From NCBI GenBank assembly GCA_046732855.1, contig JBKPNX010000072.1, forward strand, positions 1 to 64,000: a stretch of DNA of 64,000 nt, written 5' to 3'. Below are positions 1 to 8,534 of this stretch, one piece after another (position 1 is the first letter of the stretch; the number at the start of each line of letters is the position of its first letter). A model generated the notes under the pieces. It saw only the letters and a program-made list of their open reading frames with translations, did not search any database and was not told the DNA's origin. Made by a program: the position numbers and the translations under genes. Source of the DNA: JBKPNX01 sp046732855 (GTDB lineage: Bacteria; Pseudomonadota; Alphaproteobacteria; Geminicoccales; Geminicoccaceae).

Positions 1-214
1 TGCGTACGTAACGTACCCGGGGATCGAGGCGAGCGTAATTTCCGCAAATACCTGGCGTAGCATCGGTCGACGCATTGTCGCAGATGACAAGTTCAAGATC
101 GCCCAGCGTTTGCGAGAGAATCGAGCAAATGGCTTCTTCAAGGAAATTCGCGCCATTGAAGACGGGCAGGCCAACGCTGACCACAGGTGAGACTGCACGA
201 GGACGCATCTCCAT
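1..214 (-). CDS. Glycosyltransferase family 2, N-terminal part (runs off the window)
   Basis: This is the first 71 codons of a GT2 glycosyltransferase that continues beyond the left edge. Just after the start the translation has the usual GT2 N-terminus, VSVGLPVFNGANFLEEA, then a helix and the nucleotide-binding DNASTDAT motif, followed by YARLDPRVRYV. GT2 enzymes of this kind move a sugar from an NDP donor to a polysaccharide or lipid-linked acceptor on the cytoplasmic side of the membrane. The chosen ATG gives MEMRPRAVSPVVSVG. A second ATG two codons later is equally possible. The gene is divergent from the GT4 glycosyltransferase at 751 and belongs to the same surface-glycan locus. The acceptor cannot be inferred. 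Confidence 0.85.
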   Translation of the reverse strand, partial: MEMRPRAVSPVVSVGLPVFNGANFLEEAICSILSQTLGDLELVICDNASTDATPGICGNYARLDPRVRYVR

Positions 215-750
215 CACTGTCCTCCCCGCAGGGAAGCCTCGGCGCACGATGGCCTCATCACTGGCGCATTCTGCACAACCCGGGTTCCGCGGAGTGGTTG
301 CGGCGGCTGGGCCCCGCCCTGCCACTTGGCTTCCCGTTCGCGCGAAAGGCGTTTTTACCCTGCCCGTATCAGCATCACTGGTAGCAGAAGATAGGAAGCT
401 CTGCCCTCCTGTTGAGATCATAACACGATTTGGCGCACAGATCTCGCCTCGAGAGTATCTAAACTGCCACACGCTCCGGTCCATGGCGTCGCCGGCGAAC
501 CGCCGAACAGCCCGTATATCGCACCGCAGCCGAGGGGTCGACGCGACCGGCGCGCGGCGCCGGCGGTTTTTACGCGGGCACTGCCCCTGCGCCCTCGGGC
601 TAAGATTGCGCTTCAGGCATTGGGACCTCGCAAGCTTGTGACCGCGCGTGTCGCGTTTTGGAGCGCAGTGTCATGGCCCGTGATGACGCGGGATGGCCCG
701 CTCTTTCTGACTTCTCAGAGCCGCGCGGCAAAGCCGAACGAGAGAGGTGT
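215..750. other. Non-coding stretch between divergent glycosyltransferase genes
   Basis: No convincing coding sequence is seen here; open frames read as high-GC noise. The stretch should hold the promoters of the two divergent genes. It contains a GC-rich hairpin at 547-563 followed by a short T run, listed separately. If the downstream gene starts at 658 or 673 instead of 751, the stretch is about 80-90 bases shorter. Confidence 0.5.
547..571 (+). terminator. Possible intrinsic terminator hairpin
   Basis: A 7-bp perfect stem (CCGGCGC, loop GCG, GCGCCGG) is followed three bases later by five T residues. It lies upstream of the GT4 gene on the same strand with no plus-strand gene before it in the window. 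It could therefore act as a leader attenuator, or be a chance GC-rich hairpin. Confidence 0.3.
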
Positions 751-2049
751 TTGAAGGTCGCCTTCCTGAGCCAGCCACGCGATGCCGTGACGCCAGGCGG
801 TCCGCAACACGGCTCGGTCGCGGTCGTCCTGGACGCTCTCGCCTCCCGGCTCGCGCAGACGCTTGCCGTCACGGTCATAGCACCTCAGGCGCGCGGCCAG
901 CCGCTCGCCGAGACCATCACGCCGCGCCTCGACGTGCGGCGCGTGCCCGGCCTCTGGCGAAATACGCAGCGCGCGCTGGAGATTGCGCGTGGGCTCATCC
1001 CTAAGATGCCGCTCCACAGCGCAAGCAGGCTCTATTTTCCGGGCTATCCGGCCCAGGCAGCGCGGCTGCTGCAGAGTGAGCCGCCCGACATCGTGCACGT
1101 CATGTCCTATCCGCAGTTCGCGCCGGCGCTGCGGCGACGTCTTCCGACCGCCGGACTGGTCCTACACCTGCATGACGAGGTCCACCTCCGGCTGCCCCCC
1201 GCTCTTGCCGGACGATGCCTCGCCCGGTTCGATGCCGTGGTCACGTGCAGTGCGTGGCTGGAGCGAGGTTTGAGGCGGCGCTTCCCCCATCTTGCCGAAC
1301 GCATCCACCATGTCGGCAACGGCGTCGACCTCGATGCATTCTCGCCCCCAGCTTCCGCGCCCAGCGCCGACCGGGGCCCGAATCTGCTGTTCGTCGGGCG
1401 CATTTCCCCCGAGAAGGGGGTTCATATTCTCGCGGCCGCGCTCGACTATCTCCGCGCGCGCCATGCCGGTCTCACCCTCGAGTTGGTGGGGGCGCCGGGC
1501 CTGTTGCCGTACGCCATCATGCGGCTCATCGGTCACGGACCGGCCGCCGAAGCGCTTACCTTCTATGGCAGCGGACTGCTGGCTCAATTGCGCGCCCAGA
1601 TCCTGGGCAACTCCAGTGGTTATCTGCAAACCCTCCAGGGTCGACTGACGCCCGCCGCACGTGCCGCGCTTCGAGTACGCGGCCCGTTACCCCATGATCG
1701 GCTGGTCGAGGTCTATCGCGCAGCCGATGTTTTCGTTCTGCCCTCGCTGTGCGAAGAGCCCTTCGGCATTCCGCTCGTCGAGGCCATGGCGTGCGGGCTG
1801 CCGGTCGTTGCGACGCGAAGCGGCGGCGTGCCTGACATCGTCGAACACGGTGTGAGCGGGTTGCTCGTGGAACGGGGCGATGTCGCCAAGCTCGTTACAG
1901 CAGTCGCGACCCTGCTGGATGCGCCAGACCTGCGCGCCGCAATGGGAGCGGCCGCGCGCGCGCGCGCCGAGCGGCTGTTCGGGTGGAATCGTGCCGCGCA
2001 GCGCCTGCTGCGGGTATATGACAAGGTCCTGTCATCGCGTACTCATTGA
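751..2049 (+). CDS. Glycosyltransferase family 4
   Basis: This is a retaining GT-B glycosyltransferase (about 432 aa), predicted to add a sugar from an NDP donor to a glycan at the cytoplasmic membrane. The N-terminal lobe starts KVAFLSQPRDAVTPGGPQHGS, with the glycine-rich acceptor-side loop. The linker LLFVGRISPEKGVHIL opens the donor-binding lobe, which carries the family's EX7E motif in EEPFGIPLVEAMACGLPVV. I chose the TTG at 751 because AGAGAGG precedes it and it puts the first beta strand at residue 2. In-frame ATG codons at 658 and 673 would add an unstructured leader. The neighbours are a frameshifted methyltransferase three bases downstream and then a flippase, so this is probably the first gene of a glycan-assembly operon. 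Confidence 0.88.
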   Translation: MKVAFLSQPRDAVTPGGPQHGSVAVVLDALASRLAQTLAVTVIAPQARGQPLAETITPRLDVRRVPGLWRNTQRALEIARGLIPKMPLHSASRLYFPGYPAQAARLLQSEPPDIVHVMSYPQFAPALRRRLPTAGLVLHLHDEVHLRLPPALAGRCLARFDAVVTCSAWLERGLRRRFPHLAERIHHVGNGVDLDAFSPPASAPSADRGPNLLFVGRISPEKGVHILAAALDYLRARHAGLTLELVGAPGLLPYAIMRLIGHGPAAEALTFYGSGLLAQLRAQILGNSSGYLQTLQGRLTPAARAALRVRGPLPHDRLVEVYRAADVFVLPSLCEEPFGIPLVEAMACGLPVVATRSGGVPDIVEHGVSGLLVERGDVAKLVTAVATLLDAPDLRAAMGAAARARAERLFGWNRAAQRLLRVYDKVLSSRTH

Positions 2050-2052
2050 GCG

Positions 2053-2948
2053 ATGCTCAAAATCGCGAAACGGCCTGCGACTGAGGCTCCTCGGGGATGC
2101 GTCCGGGCGGACCTGCGCGCCGAGGTCGCCTTCAAGCTGTACCAGTGGCCGCCGACTTATGCCTTCCTTCGCGCCTGCATGCTCGATGCCTACGCCGCCG
2201 CCGTTCGGGATCTCCCTGCACCGGTTGTCGACCTCGGCTGCGGCGACGGCCGCTTTGCCACGGCCCTGATCGAGTGCGTCTCGTTCCCGAACTGGCCGGC
2301 GCATTGGACCGGGATGAGAGCGACCTGCGGCGCGCTGCCCCGATGATCCGCCTGCGCGCGGTGGTCGGCGACCTGCTCGCGGTACCCTTTGAGCGCGCAT
2401 GTGCCGGAACTGTGATGTGCAATACCGTCCTTAACTGCCTCGCGGGCGGTCGCCTGGCTGATCTCGATGGCGCGCTCGGCGAGATCAAGCGGCTGCTCCG
2501 TCCGGGAGGGCGCTTCGTCTGCTGTGTTCATGCAAGCACGCTTGCGGATCTGCATCTCGGGTACCGGCTCCTGCTCGCCCTCCGGCTGCGCGCCTTGGCG
2601 GATCGCTATCTCGGCGCGATCCATCGCAGCAACGGGCGCACCATCCATCTTTCGACCGACGAATGGGTAAGGCGACTTACCGGCGCGGGATTTCTGGTCG
2701 AGCGCACGGTGCCCTTTTACACGCAGCGGGATTCGAGCCTGCGGCGCGAGTTGCGTCTGCTGCGCTGGCTCCCGTCCAGACCGCTGGCCTTGCGCCTCCG
2801 CGATCGGCTGGTCAAGGGCTACCGTGCGGAAGCTCGCCAACGGAGGCAAGAGGAAAGCTGCGCCACTGGGTATGTCCTCGTGGTTGCGCGCAGCGCAGCT
2901 CCGGCATACGAAACGGCGCACGGCAAAGAACGACCCGAAGGCGGTTGA
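2053..2948 (+). pseudogene. SAM-dependent methyltransferase, frameshifted
   Basis: This is a class I methyltransferase split between two frames. The first frame (from ATG 2053) carries motif I, VVDLGCGDGRFATAL. It then loses homology near 2275-2290 and stops at 2346. The second frame picks up at ELAGALDRDESDLRRA and continues through VVGDLLAVPF, the post-motif-II CNTVLNCL region and KRLLRPGGRFV to a stop at 2948. The shift corresponds to one missing base (or two extra). With it repaired the protein would be about 298 aa, a normal size. The GT4 gene ends 3 bases upstream and the flippase begins 49 bases downstream. It may be a recent pseudogene or a sequencing error in a functional glycan methyltransferase. 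Confidence 0.8.
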
Positions 2949-2997
2949 ACGAGCGCGTCCGAGTCGCGGCCATCCTCGATGCAGTGGAAGGCGTTCG

Positions 2998-4449
2998 ATG
3001 AGTGAGCCGCAGGCGAGCTCGGCCGCAAGAGCACGATCGCTCACCTTTAATATGATCATCGTGGTCGGCGGCAGGACGATCGTCGCCCTGGCGGGGCTCG
3101 CCACGGTGGCCGTGTTGACCCGGCACCTCGGCCCGGAGGGCTTCGGGGATTACCGGATCGCACTGACCTACGTATCGTTCGTCGCCATCCCGGCGGAGCT
3201 GGGGCTCTACACGATCGTTCTTCGGGAGATCTCCCGACCAGGCGCGGGCACTCCGCACATCTTGGGGGCGGCGTTATCGCTGCGGCTGATCGCGAGCGCC
3301 GCGGTCCTCCTCCTCGGCAGCTGGGGAGCGGTCTTTCTCCCCTACCCGACGGTCGTGATCCAGGGCATCTGCATCGCCGCGCTGTATTACGTCACCGTCC
3401 AAGCCGGCATTTTCCTCGGTGCGGTCTTCCAGAAGCACCTGAAGCAGATTTTCCAAATGGCGGCCGAAATTGCGGGCGCGCTCGTGGTTCTGGCGCTGAT
3501 CGGGGTCGGTGTCCTGCTCGACGCCGGCTTCCTGGTTATGCTCGGCGCGACCGCCGGTGGCGGTCTCGTCGCCTTTGTCTGCGCGGCATTGCTGGCGCGG
3601 CGGCTCGAGCCGTTCAAGCTGGGCGTCGATCTGAAACTCTGGCGCGAGTTGATCGTCGAGGGCCTGCCAGTGGGCGGCTCGCGCGTCGCAATTATGGCCA
3701 TCATGCGCGGCGATATCCTGCTGCTGTCATTGCTCGACACCAGCGGAGCGGTCGGTCTGTACGGCGTGCCGAGCAGGGTCTTCGAGGTCGTGACCGGCAT
3801 CACGATCATGCTCGCCGCGATGACCATGCCGGCGTTGATGGCTGCCGCGAGCACTGCCGACGGCGGGGCTTTCAGCCGCCATCTGCGCGATGGGGTCACG
3901 GCGATCGCGGTCCTCTCAGGCGGATTCATCGCCCTCTGCTTCGCCTTTGCCGAGCAGATCCTGGCGGTGATCGCCGGTCCCGATTTTGCTCCGGCCGCTC
4001 CCGCCCTCATGCTCCTTGCCTTCGCCGCGGGCGCGCATGCGATCGGGGAGCTCTTCCGCCTCGCCTTGATCGCCATGCATCTGCAGCATCGCGTCCTCGC
4101 GGTCGACGTGGTCGCCTTGATCGGCGCAATTGCCGCTTATCTGCTGTTGATTCCGCGATTTTCCTACCTGGGCGCGGCGGTCGCGACGGCCTTGGTCGAG
4201 CTGGTGCTGTGCCTCGCCATGGCGGCGGTTCTGGCCCGCACGTATGCCGGCCGACCGTCGATCGGTGGCATCGCCAAGGTGTTCCTCGCCGCTGCGATCA
4301 GCCTTGTTCTCATGCGGAGCATGTCCGAAGCCGCCCTCCCCTGGCCGGTGGCGATGGTCTCGGGCGGCGCCGCGTACGTCGCGCTCCTGCTGCTTGTCGG
4401 CGCCGTGCCGCCGAGCTACCTCCGTGATCTGCTGAGACGCGGCGGATGA
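2998..4449 (+). CDS. Wzx-like polysaccharide flippase (MATE/MOP superfamily)
   Basis: This integral membrane protein of about 483 aa has a run of 12-14 hydrophobic segments and the O-antigen flippase N-terminus (NMIIVVGGRTIVALAGLATVA, then TRHLGPEGFGDYRIALTYV). Such proteins move undecaprenyl-linked repeat units from the cytoplasmic to the periplasmic leaflet. The ATG at 2998 is chosen because GGAAGG precedes it and MSEPQASS leads straight into the first helix. A longer frame from 2824 would overlap the methyltransferase. The gene ends 14 bases before the convergent sulfotransferase stop. Its presence suggests a Wzx/Wzy-type or lipid-linked glycan pathway. No Wzy polymerase was found in the window. 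Confidence 0.88.
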   Translation: MSEPQASSAARARSLTFNMIIVVGGRTIVALAGLATVAVLTRHLGPEGFGDYRIALTYVSFVAIPAELGLYTIVLREISRPGAGTPHILGAALSLRLIASAAVLLLGSWGAVFLPYPTVVIQGICIAALYYVTVQAGIFLGAVFQKHLKQIFQMAAEIAGALVVLALIGVGVLLDAGFLVMLGATAGGGLVAFVCAALLARRLEPFKLGVDLKLWRELIVEGLPVGGSRVAIMAIMRGDILLLSLLDTSGAVGLYGVPSRVFEVVTGITIMLAAMTMPALMAAASTADGGAFSRHLRDGVTAIAVLSGGFIALCFAFAEQILAVIAGPDFAPAAPALMLLAFAAGAHAIGELFRLALIAMHLQHRVLAVDVVALIGAIAAYLLLIPRFSYLGAAVATALVELVLCLAMAAVLARTYAGRPSIGGIAKVFLAAAISLVLMRSMSEAALPWPVAMVSGGAAYVALLLLVGAVPPSYLRDLLRRGG

Positions 4450-4463
4450 CGCTCGGCGGGTGG

Positions 4464-5579
4464 CTAGCGTCGGCGGAGGAGCTGATGCCAGAGCGATCGG
4501 AGCAGCAGACGATATAGATTGGCCGAGCCGCTCTCGAACTCGATCTCTTCGTCGGCAAGCCTTCTTGCCCGATCCGCGCGCTTGAACCGCAGCCACAGGC
4601 GAACCTCGCGCCAGATCTGCCATGGCAGCGCGAGCCAGACTTGCCGCGGGCGCGCAGCTCGCTCGTAGCCGTACCGTCGCATCGCGCCAGCCGTGAGAAG
4701 CTCGATCAAAAGCACCTGCGTCGGGCGCAGCTCGCCCCGCCAGCGTTCGATCGAGCCCTGCGACACCGGGCGGAACACTCCCTCCTTCCATGGCTGGCTC
4801 TTGAACATCACGTCGGATGAGTGGTGGAACTCGAGCATCGCCGGAAAGAACGGGACCCCCACCATCTGGCAGAGCCGCCGCACGGCCGTCTCGGGATCGC
4901 GCACCAGATCCTCGTACCGGATCTCCATGAAGCGCTCGGAAGTGGCCGCGCTGGAACGCGCGAATCGGGCCGCTGCGTCGATGTCGATCGCCCATTTCAA
5001 GGTGCTGCTGATGACGTCCTCGGAGGTACGAGGCAGCTGCCGCTTGGAGGCGATGTTGGCGCGGGGATCCCGCACCAGATGGATGATCCTGGCATTGGGA
5101 AACCAGCGAACGATCGTTGCTAGGTGACGGACGTTCCAAGGCGTTTTGTCGCCGCAGCGCAGCGCGCCGCGACCTTCGGCGTAAGCCTGCATGAGAAAGA
5201 GGTAGAAGCGCTGATAGCTCGCGTTCGGGTCGGCTTCGAGGCGTTTTTGGACCTCGCTCAACTCGGCCTCGATACCTCGCCAGTAACGGGCATGATCCAT
5301 GCGCGGCAGGAGCGCAAAGAACGCTCGGATGCGGTCGACGGTGTCGAGTTCGGGAATGACTGATCTCGCCTTTAGAATGATATCGAAGAAGATGATCTCA
5401 TCCGCGATCGCGATATCCGGGTGCGCGTCGAGTATCCGCCCGCAGAGCGTCGTGCCGGAACGCGGTGCGCCCACAATGAAGATCGGGGAAACGTGGTCGA
5501 AAACTTCTTCGCGCAACCCGTCTCTACTGCTACCCAGAGTGCGTGGACGTTGCTTTTTATGCCACGACAGCGGTCGCAA
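4464..5579 (-). CDS. PAPS-dependent sulfotransferase
   Basis: This 371-aa protein has both signature motifs for the sulfate donor PAPS. The 5'-phosphosulfate loop is GAPRSGTT (residues 37-44), and the 3'-phosphate site is LVRDPRANIASKR (about 168-180). GDKTPW near residue 143 is also typical of the family. It should transfer sulfate to a hydroxyl of a carbohydrate, or less likely a lipid or protein, in the cytoplasm. The gene converges on the flippase and is divergent from the GINT1-N-like gene, so a sulfated surface glycan is the natural inference. No PAPS synthesis genes (cysD, cysN, cysC) lie in the window. The ATG used is the first in frame. A start nearer residue 25 would also keep the whole domain. 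Confidence 0.88.
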   Translation of the reverse strand: MRPLSWHKKQRPRTLGSSRDGLREEVFDHVSPIFIVGAPRSGTTLCGRILDAHPDIAIADEIIFFDIILKARSVIPELDTVDRIRAFFALLPRMDHARYWRGIEAELSEVQKRLEADPNASYQRFYLFLMQAYAEGRGALRCGDKTPWNVRHLATIVRWFPNARIIHLVRDPRANIASKRQLPRTSEDVISSTLKWAIDIDAAARFARSSAATSERFMEIRYEDLVRDPETAVRRLCQMVGVPFFPAMLEFHHSSDVMFKSQPWKEGVFRPVSQGSIERWRGELRPTQVLLIELLTAGAMRRYGYERAARPRQVWLALPWQIWREVRLWLRFKRADRARRLADEEIEFESGSANLYRLLLRSLWHQLLRRR

Positions 5580-5801
5580 CCGGTAGCCCGTCGCACGGCC
5601 GCTGGCAATGTGACATCGGCCAGACTAGACGTACAGCCTGACTTGCGTACGAACCCGCTGCGCCTGGGGCCGGTCCAGGACCGGAGCGCAGCGCGGAATG
5701 GTAATGCTCGTGCGCCCAAGGTCCGGCGGCCGCGGCGAGTCGGCGTGGTGACGGTTCCGATTCGCTCGGCATGACAGCGGAAGTTCGGGCAAGAGATCGC
5801 G

Positions 5802-7310
5802 TTGGAACGGGTTGCCATCCGTGTGCCGGAAGACGTCTCTGAGACTTGGCTTGGCGCGTGCGCCGATGAGCTGAGCCAGCTGAAGCACGTCGCGTTCGGG
5901 GCCCGGATGGGACGAGGGCGGCCGGACAGCGCTGTTGCAGACGGAGACGCGCCGTGGATCGACGAAGCCGCAGCAGGTGCGCCCGAGCAGTTGCAAGCCG
6001 CGGGGGTCACCCTGCTGGTCGATCTGAGCGGGCGCGCGCTGCCGCCCGCATTCGGCGGGGTTCGTCGGTGGATGCCGGTGTTCGGCGAGGCGGCCATGCC
6101 GCGCTTTTCGTTCGCGGACGCGCTGCTTGATCATCGTCGCGCGCTGCTCGCGAGGCTGGTCGAAGTCACTCACGCGGGCACCGGAAAGGTCCTCGAGGAG
6201 GGCCGATTGCGTCCAGTGCCGCACTCTCCAAGCGCCACGCGCGCCCGCGTCCAGAGCACGGTTGCGCGCTGGCCGGCGCGGGTTCTCGCCCGGATGCGCG
6301 CCGGCTTCGCCGGCCGCGAGCAGAGGATCCTGCTGGCTTCTGAGGTCGGCTCCTCTTGCCTCCGAGAGCTGACCGTCGTCCCGCGCGCAGTTATCGCACG
6401 TCTTCAGGCGTTCGCCACCGAAGAGAGGTGGGCGATCGGCATCATCGAGCGGCCGATTGCGGCGCTTACCGAGGGGATCGACCATCGGCCGGTCCGGTGG
6501 TTGCCGCTGCCGGAAGATGGCGGCCTCGCGGACCCGTTCGCGCTCGCGCGCGCCGATGGCCTCAGGATCGTCGCGGAACAGGTGCGCGGCGCGGAGCAGC
6601 TTGGCGTGATCGTCTCGTGCCGCGAAACGGATGCAGGGAGGCCGCGCCCGGTTCTGCCCTCGCGAGGCCACGCCTCCTATCCGTTTCTGATTGAGGACGG
6701 GGGCGAGGTGTTCATGCTGCCCGAACTTTCGGCCTCCGGTCGGATCCAGCTGTTCCGGGCCGACCCCTTTCCCGAGCGCTGGCTGCCCGACGCAGTGCTC
6801 CTCGACGACCTCGCTGGAGTCGATCCGACGGTCGTCAGGCATCGCGGCATGTGGTGGCTGTTCACGGGCGATCAGCGGGATCAGGCCGACGCGCGGCTGC
6901 ATCTCTTCATGGCCACCGATCTGCGCGGTCCATGGCAGAGACACCCGCGCTCGCCGGTCAAGGACGATCTGGCCGGAGCCCGCCCGGCCGGGACGCCATT
7001 CGTCGTCGCGGGTCAACTCTACCGGCCGGCTCAAGACTGCTCACGCCACTACGGCGAAGCGGTCATCATTCATCGCGTCGATGTCCTGACCCCCGAAGCT
7101 TATGCCGAGACCCCCATCGCCCGCATCGATCCAGACCCGATGGGACCCTATCCTCACGGGCTGCACACGATCTCGGCGGCTGGCGCGCGGACTCTGGTGG
7201 ACGGCAAGCGCCAGCACCGATCCGCATCGACGCTCTTGCGCGCGGTGCGCCGATCGCTCCGCGAATGGCGCATCACGCCGCCCGAAGCGCCTCGCCGGAT
7301 TCCACCGTGA
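5802..7310 (+). CDS. Protein resembling the GINT1 N-terminal domain (beta-propeller glycan protein)
   Basis: This is a protein of about 502 aa whose second half resembles the N-terminal region of glucosamine inositolphosphorylceramide transferase (GINT1_N). In bacteria that region often sits next to formyltransferase or glycosyltransferase genes. Visible blades include SYPFLIEDGGEVFMLPE, DPTVVRHRGMWWLFTG, LHLFMATDLRGPWQRHP and GPYPHGLHTIS, with repeated aromatic and Asp-Pro turns as in GH43-like five-bladed propellers. The first 200 residues look like a formyltransferase-type or unknown Rossmann-like region with no motif I can name. The proposed start is a TTG, and the true start is uncertain. 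The 3' end overlaps the convergent methyltransferase gene by 38 bases. A role in decorating the neighbouring glycan is inferred from position only. Confidence 0.65.
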   Translation: MERVAIRVPEDVSETWLGACADELSQLKHVAFGARMGRGRPDSAVADGDAPWIDEAAAGAPEQLQAAGVTLLVDLSGRALPPAFGGVRRWMPVFGEAAMPRFSFADALLDHRRALLARLVEVTHAGTGKVLEEGRLRPVPHSPSATRARVQSTVARWPARVLARMRAGFAGREQRILLASEVGSSCLRELTVVPRAVIARLQAFATEERWAIGIIERPIAALTEGIDHRPVRWLPLPEDGGLADPFALARADGLRIVAEQVRGAEQLGVIVSCRETDAGRPRPVLPSRGHASYPFLIEDGGEVFMLPELSASGRIQLFRADPFPERWLPDAVLLDDLAGVDPTVVRHRGMWWLFTGDQRDQADARLHLFMATDLRGPWQRHPRSPVKDDLAGARPAGTPFVVAGQLYRPAQDCSRHYGEAVIIHRVDVLTPEAYAETPIARIDPDPMGPYPHGLHTISAAGARTLVDGKRQHRSASTLLRAVRRSLREWRITPPEAPRRIPP

Positions 7311-8511
7311 ACAGGCGGGCCGGGCGCACGCCCAAGGCCTCGAGCTCGCTCGTGATCTCGGCGAGATAGATCGGGCTCATGATCAGCACGACGTCCGGCC
7401 GGTGCTCCTTGAGAAAGCCGGGTGCGACGATCTGCTGGCCAGTGCCGGCGATGAACGTGCCGGTGCGCCGGGGGTTGATGTCGACCGCATACTGGATCTC
7501 GTCGTGCACGCCGAGCGTGGTGAGAAACGCGACCGCTTTCGAGCCGCCGCCCCACAGCACCGTCTTCTGGCCACCGCGATTCAGCCGACCAATCCAGCCT
7601 TTCCAGCGCGCCTGATCCTCTAGCACACCGGTGCTGAATGCCCGCACCTTGGCTTCGAGGGCTTGGGGCGACAGTTCGTTGGCGAGCTGCGGACCGGTCC
7701 CGCTGCCCGGGCGCGCGGCGATCAGCACGTACTGGTCGTCGTAGTCGGTCCAGACGTCGATCGGATCGAATCCGGCCGTGCGGAACAGCCGGGCGAGCGA
7801 CCCCGGGCTGAAATAGGAGCAGTGCTCGTAGTAGATGTCCCAAAAGGCGCGCAGATCGAGAATGCGCGTGATCTCCGGGATCATGAAGAACACGATCGTC
7901 TCCGGCCGATCGCCGAGCGTCTCGCGGACGTTGCGCACCAACGCGGCGGTGTCGTGCACGTGCTCGAGCGTCATCTTGCAGCAGACGAATGAGGGCTCGA
8001 GGTGACGATAGCGCGGGCCATAGAAGTCCTTGACGAAGGTGACCCCGCGCTTGGCGGCCATCCGCCGGATCACCTGGTCGAAGCCGAAGCCGCGATTGCC
8101 GCCGAGCTCGGCCAGCATGGTGATGAACTCGCCCTGTCCGCAGCCGATCTCGACGATGTCCTTGCCGCGCAGATCGAAGCGGCCGATCAGCTGGCGGGCC
8201 AGCCCTTCATGGAACCGGTTGAAGGTCGGCGACACCGCCTGAGTCGATTCGTAGTCCTCCTCGTAGCGCATCAGCGCGGGGTCGAACGCGGCATTCCAGA
8301 CGAAGCCGCAGGCCGTGCAGAACCGAAGCGCGATGTCACCGCTCGCGCACGCTCGCGCCTCCTCGCGGCTGCGCACCAGCTTCACCTGGTGTACCGGGAC
8401 GCCCCTCACTTCGTAGAACTGACGGCTGGCGCTGCTGGCACAGCATGGGCAGGCCGAGCTCGTAGCCAACCCGCTCACCGCGTGCCTCCGACCGACATCT
8501 CCCATCTGCAT
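7273..8511 (-). CDS. Sugar C-methyltransferase family protein (TylCIII/NovU/TcaB9-like), copy 2
   Basis: This 412-aa SAM-dependent methyltransferase has the three-part layout of NDP-sugar C-methyltransferases. First comes an N-terminal zinc site (Cys21, Cys24, Cys65, Cys68). A Rossmann domain follows with motif I DIVEIGCGQGEFITML. A C-terminal domain begins about residue 300 (KTVLWGGGSKAVAFLTTLG). The active-site stretch reads YYEHCSYFS, keeping the Glu-His pair used in C-methylation. It is 23 bases downstream of its paralogue and is the last gene of the minus-strand operon rfbF-like, epimerase, methyltransferase, methyltransferase. It may methylate an NDP-keto-sugar intermediate. The substrate is unknown because no 4,6-dehydratase gene is in the window. 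Confidence 0.82.
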   Translation of the reverse strand: MQMGDVGRRHAVSGLATSSACPCCASSASRQFYEVRGVPVHQVKLVRSREEARACASGDIALRFCTACGFVWNAAFDPALMRYEEDYESTQAVSPTFNRFHEGLARQLIGRFDLRGKDIVEIGCGQGEFITMLAELGGNRGFGFDQVIRRMAAKRGVTFVKDFYGPRYRHLEPSFVCCKMTLEHVHDTAALVRNVRETLGDRPETIVFFMIPEITRILDLRAFWDIYYEHCSYFSPGSLARLFRTAGFDPIDVWTDYDDQYVLIAARPGSGTGPQLANELSPQALEAKVRAFSTGVLEDQARWKGWIGRLNRGGQKTVLWGGGSKAVAFLTTLGVHDEIQYAVDINPRRTGTFIAGTGQQIVAPGFLKEHRPDVVLIMSPIYLAEITSELEALGVRPARLFTVESGEALRAA

Positions 8512-8534
8512 GCTTTTGCCTTTTCGATCACCAC

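Noticed and set aside
5625..7034. Long minus-strand open frame (469 codons) opposite the GINT1-like gene
   Set aside because: High-GC antisense frame with no domain pattern. The plus-strand protein has recognisable motifs throughout.
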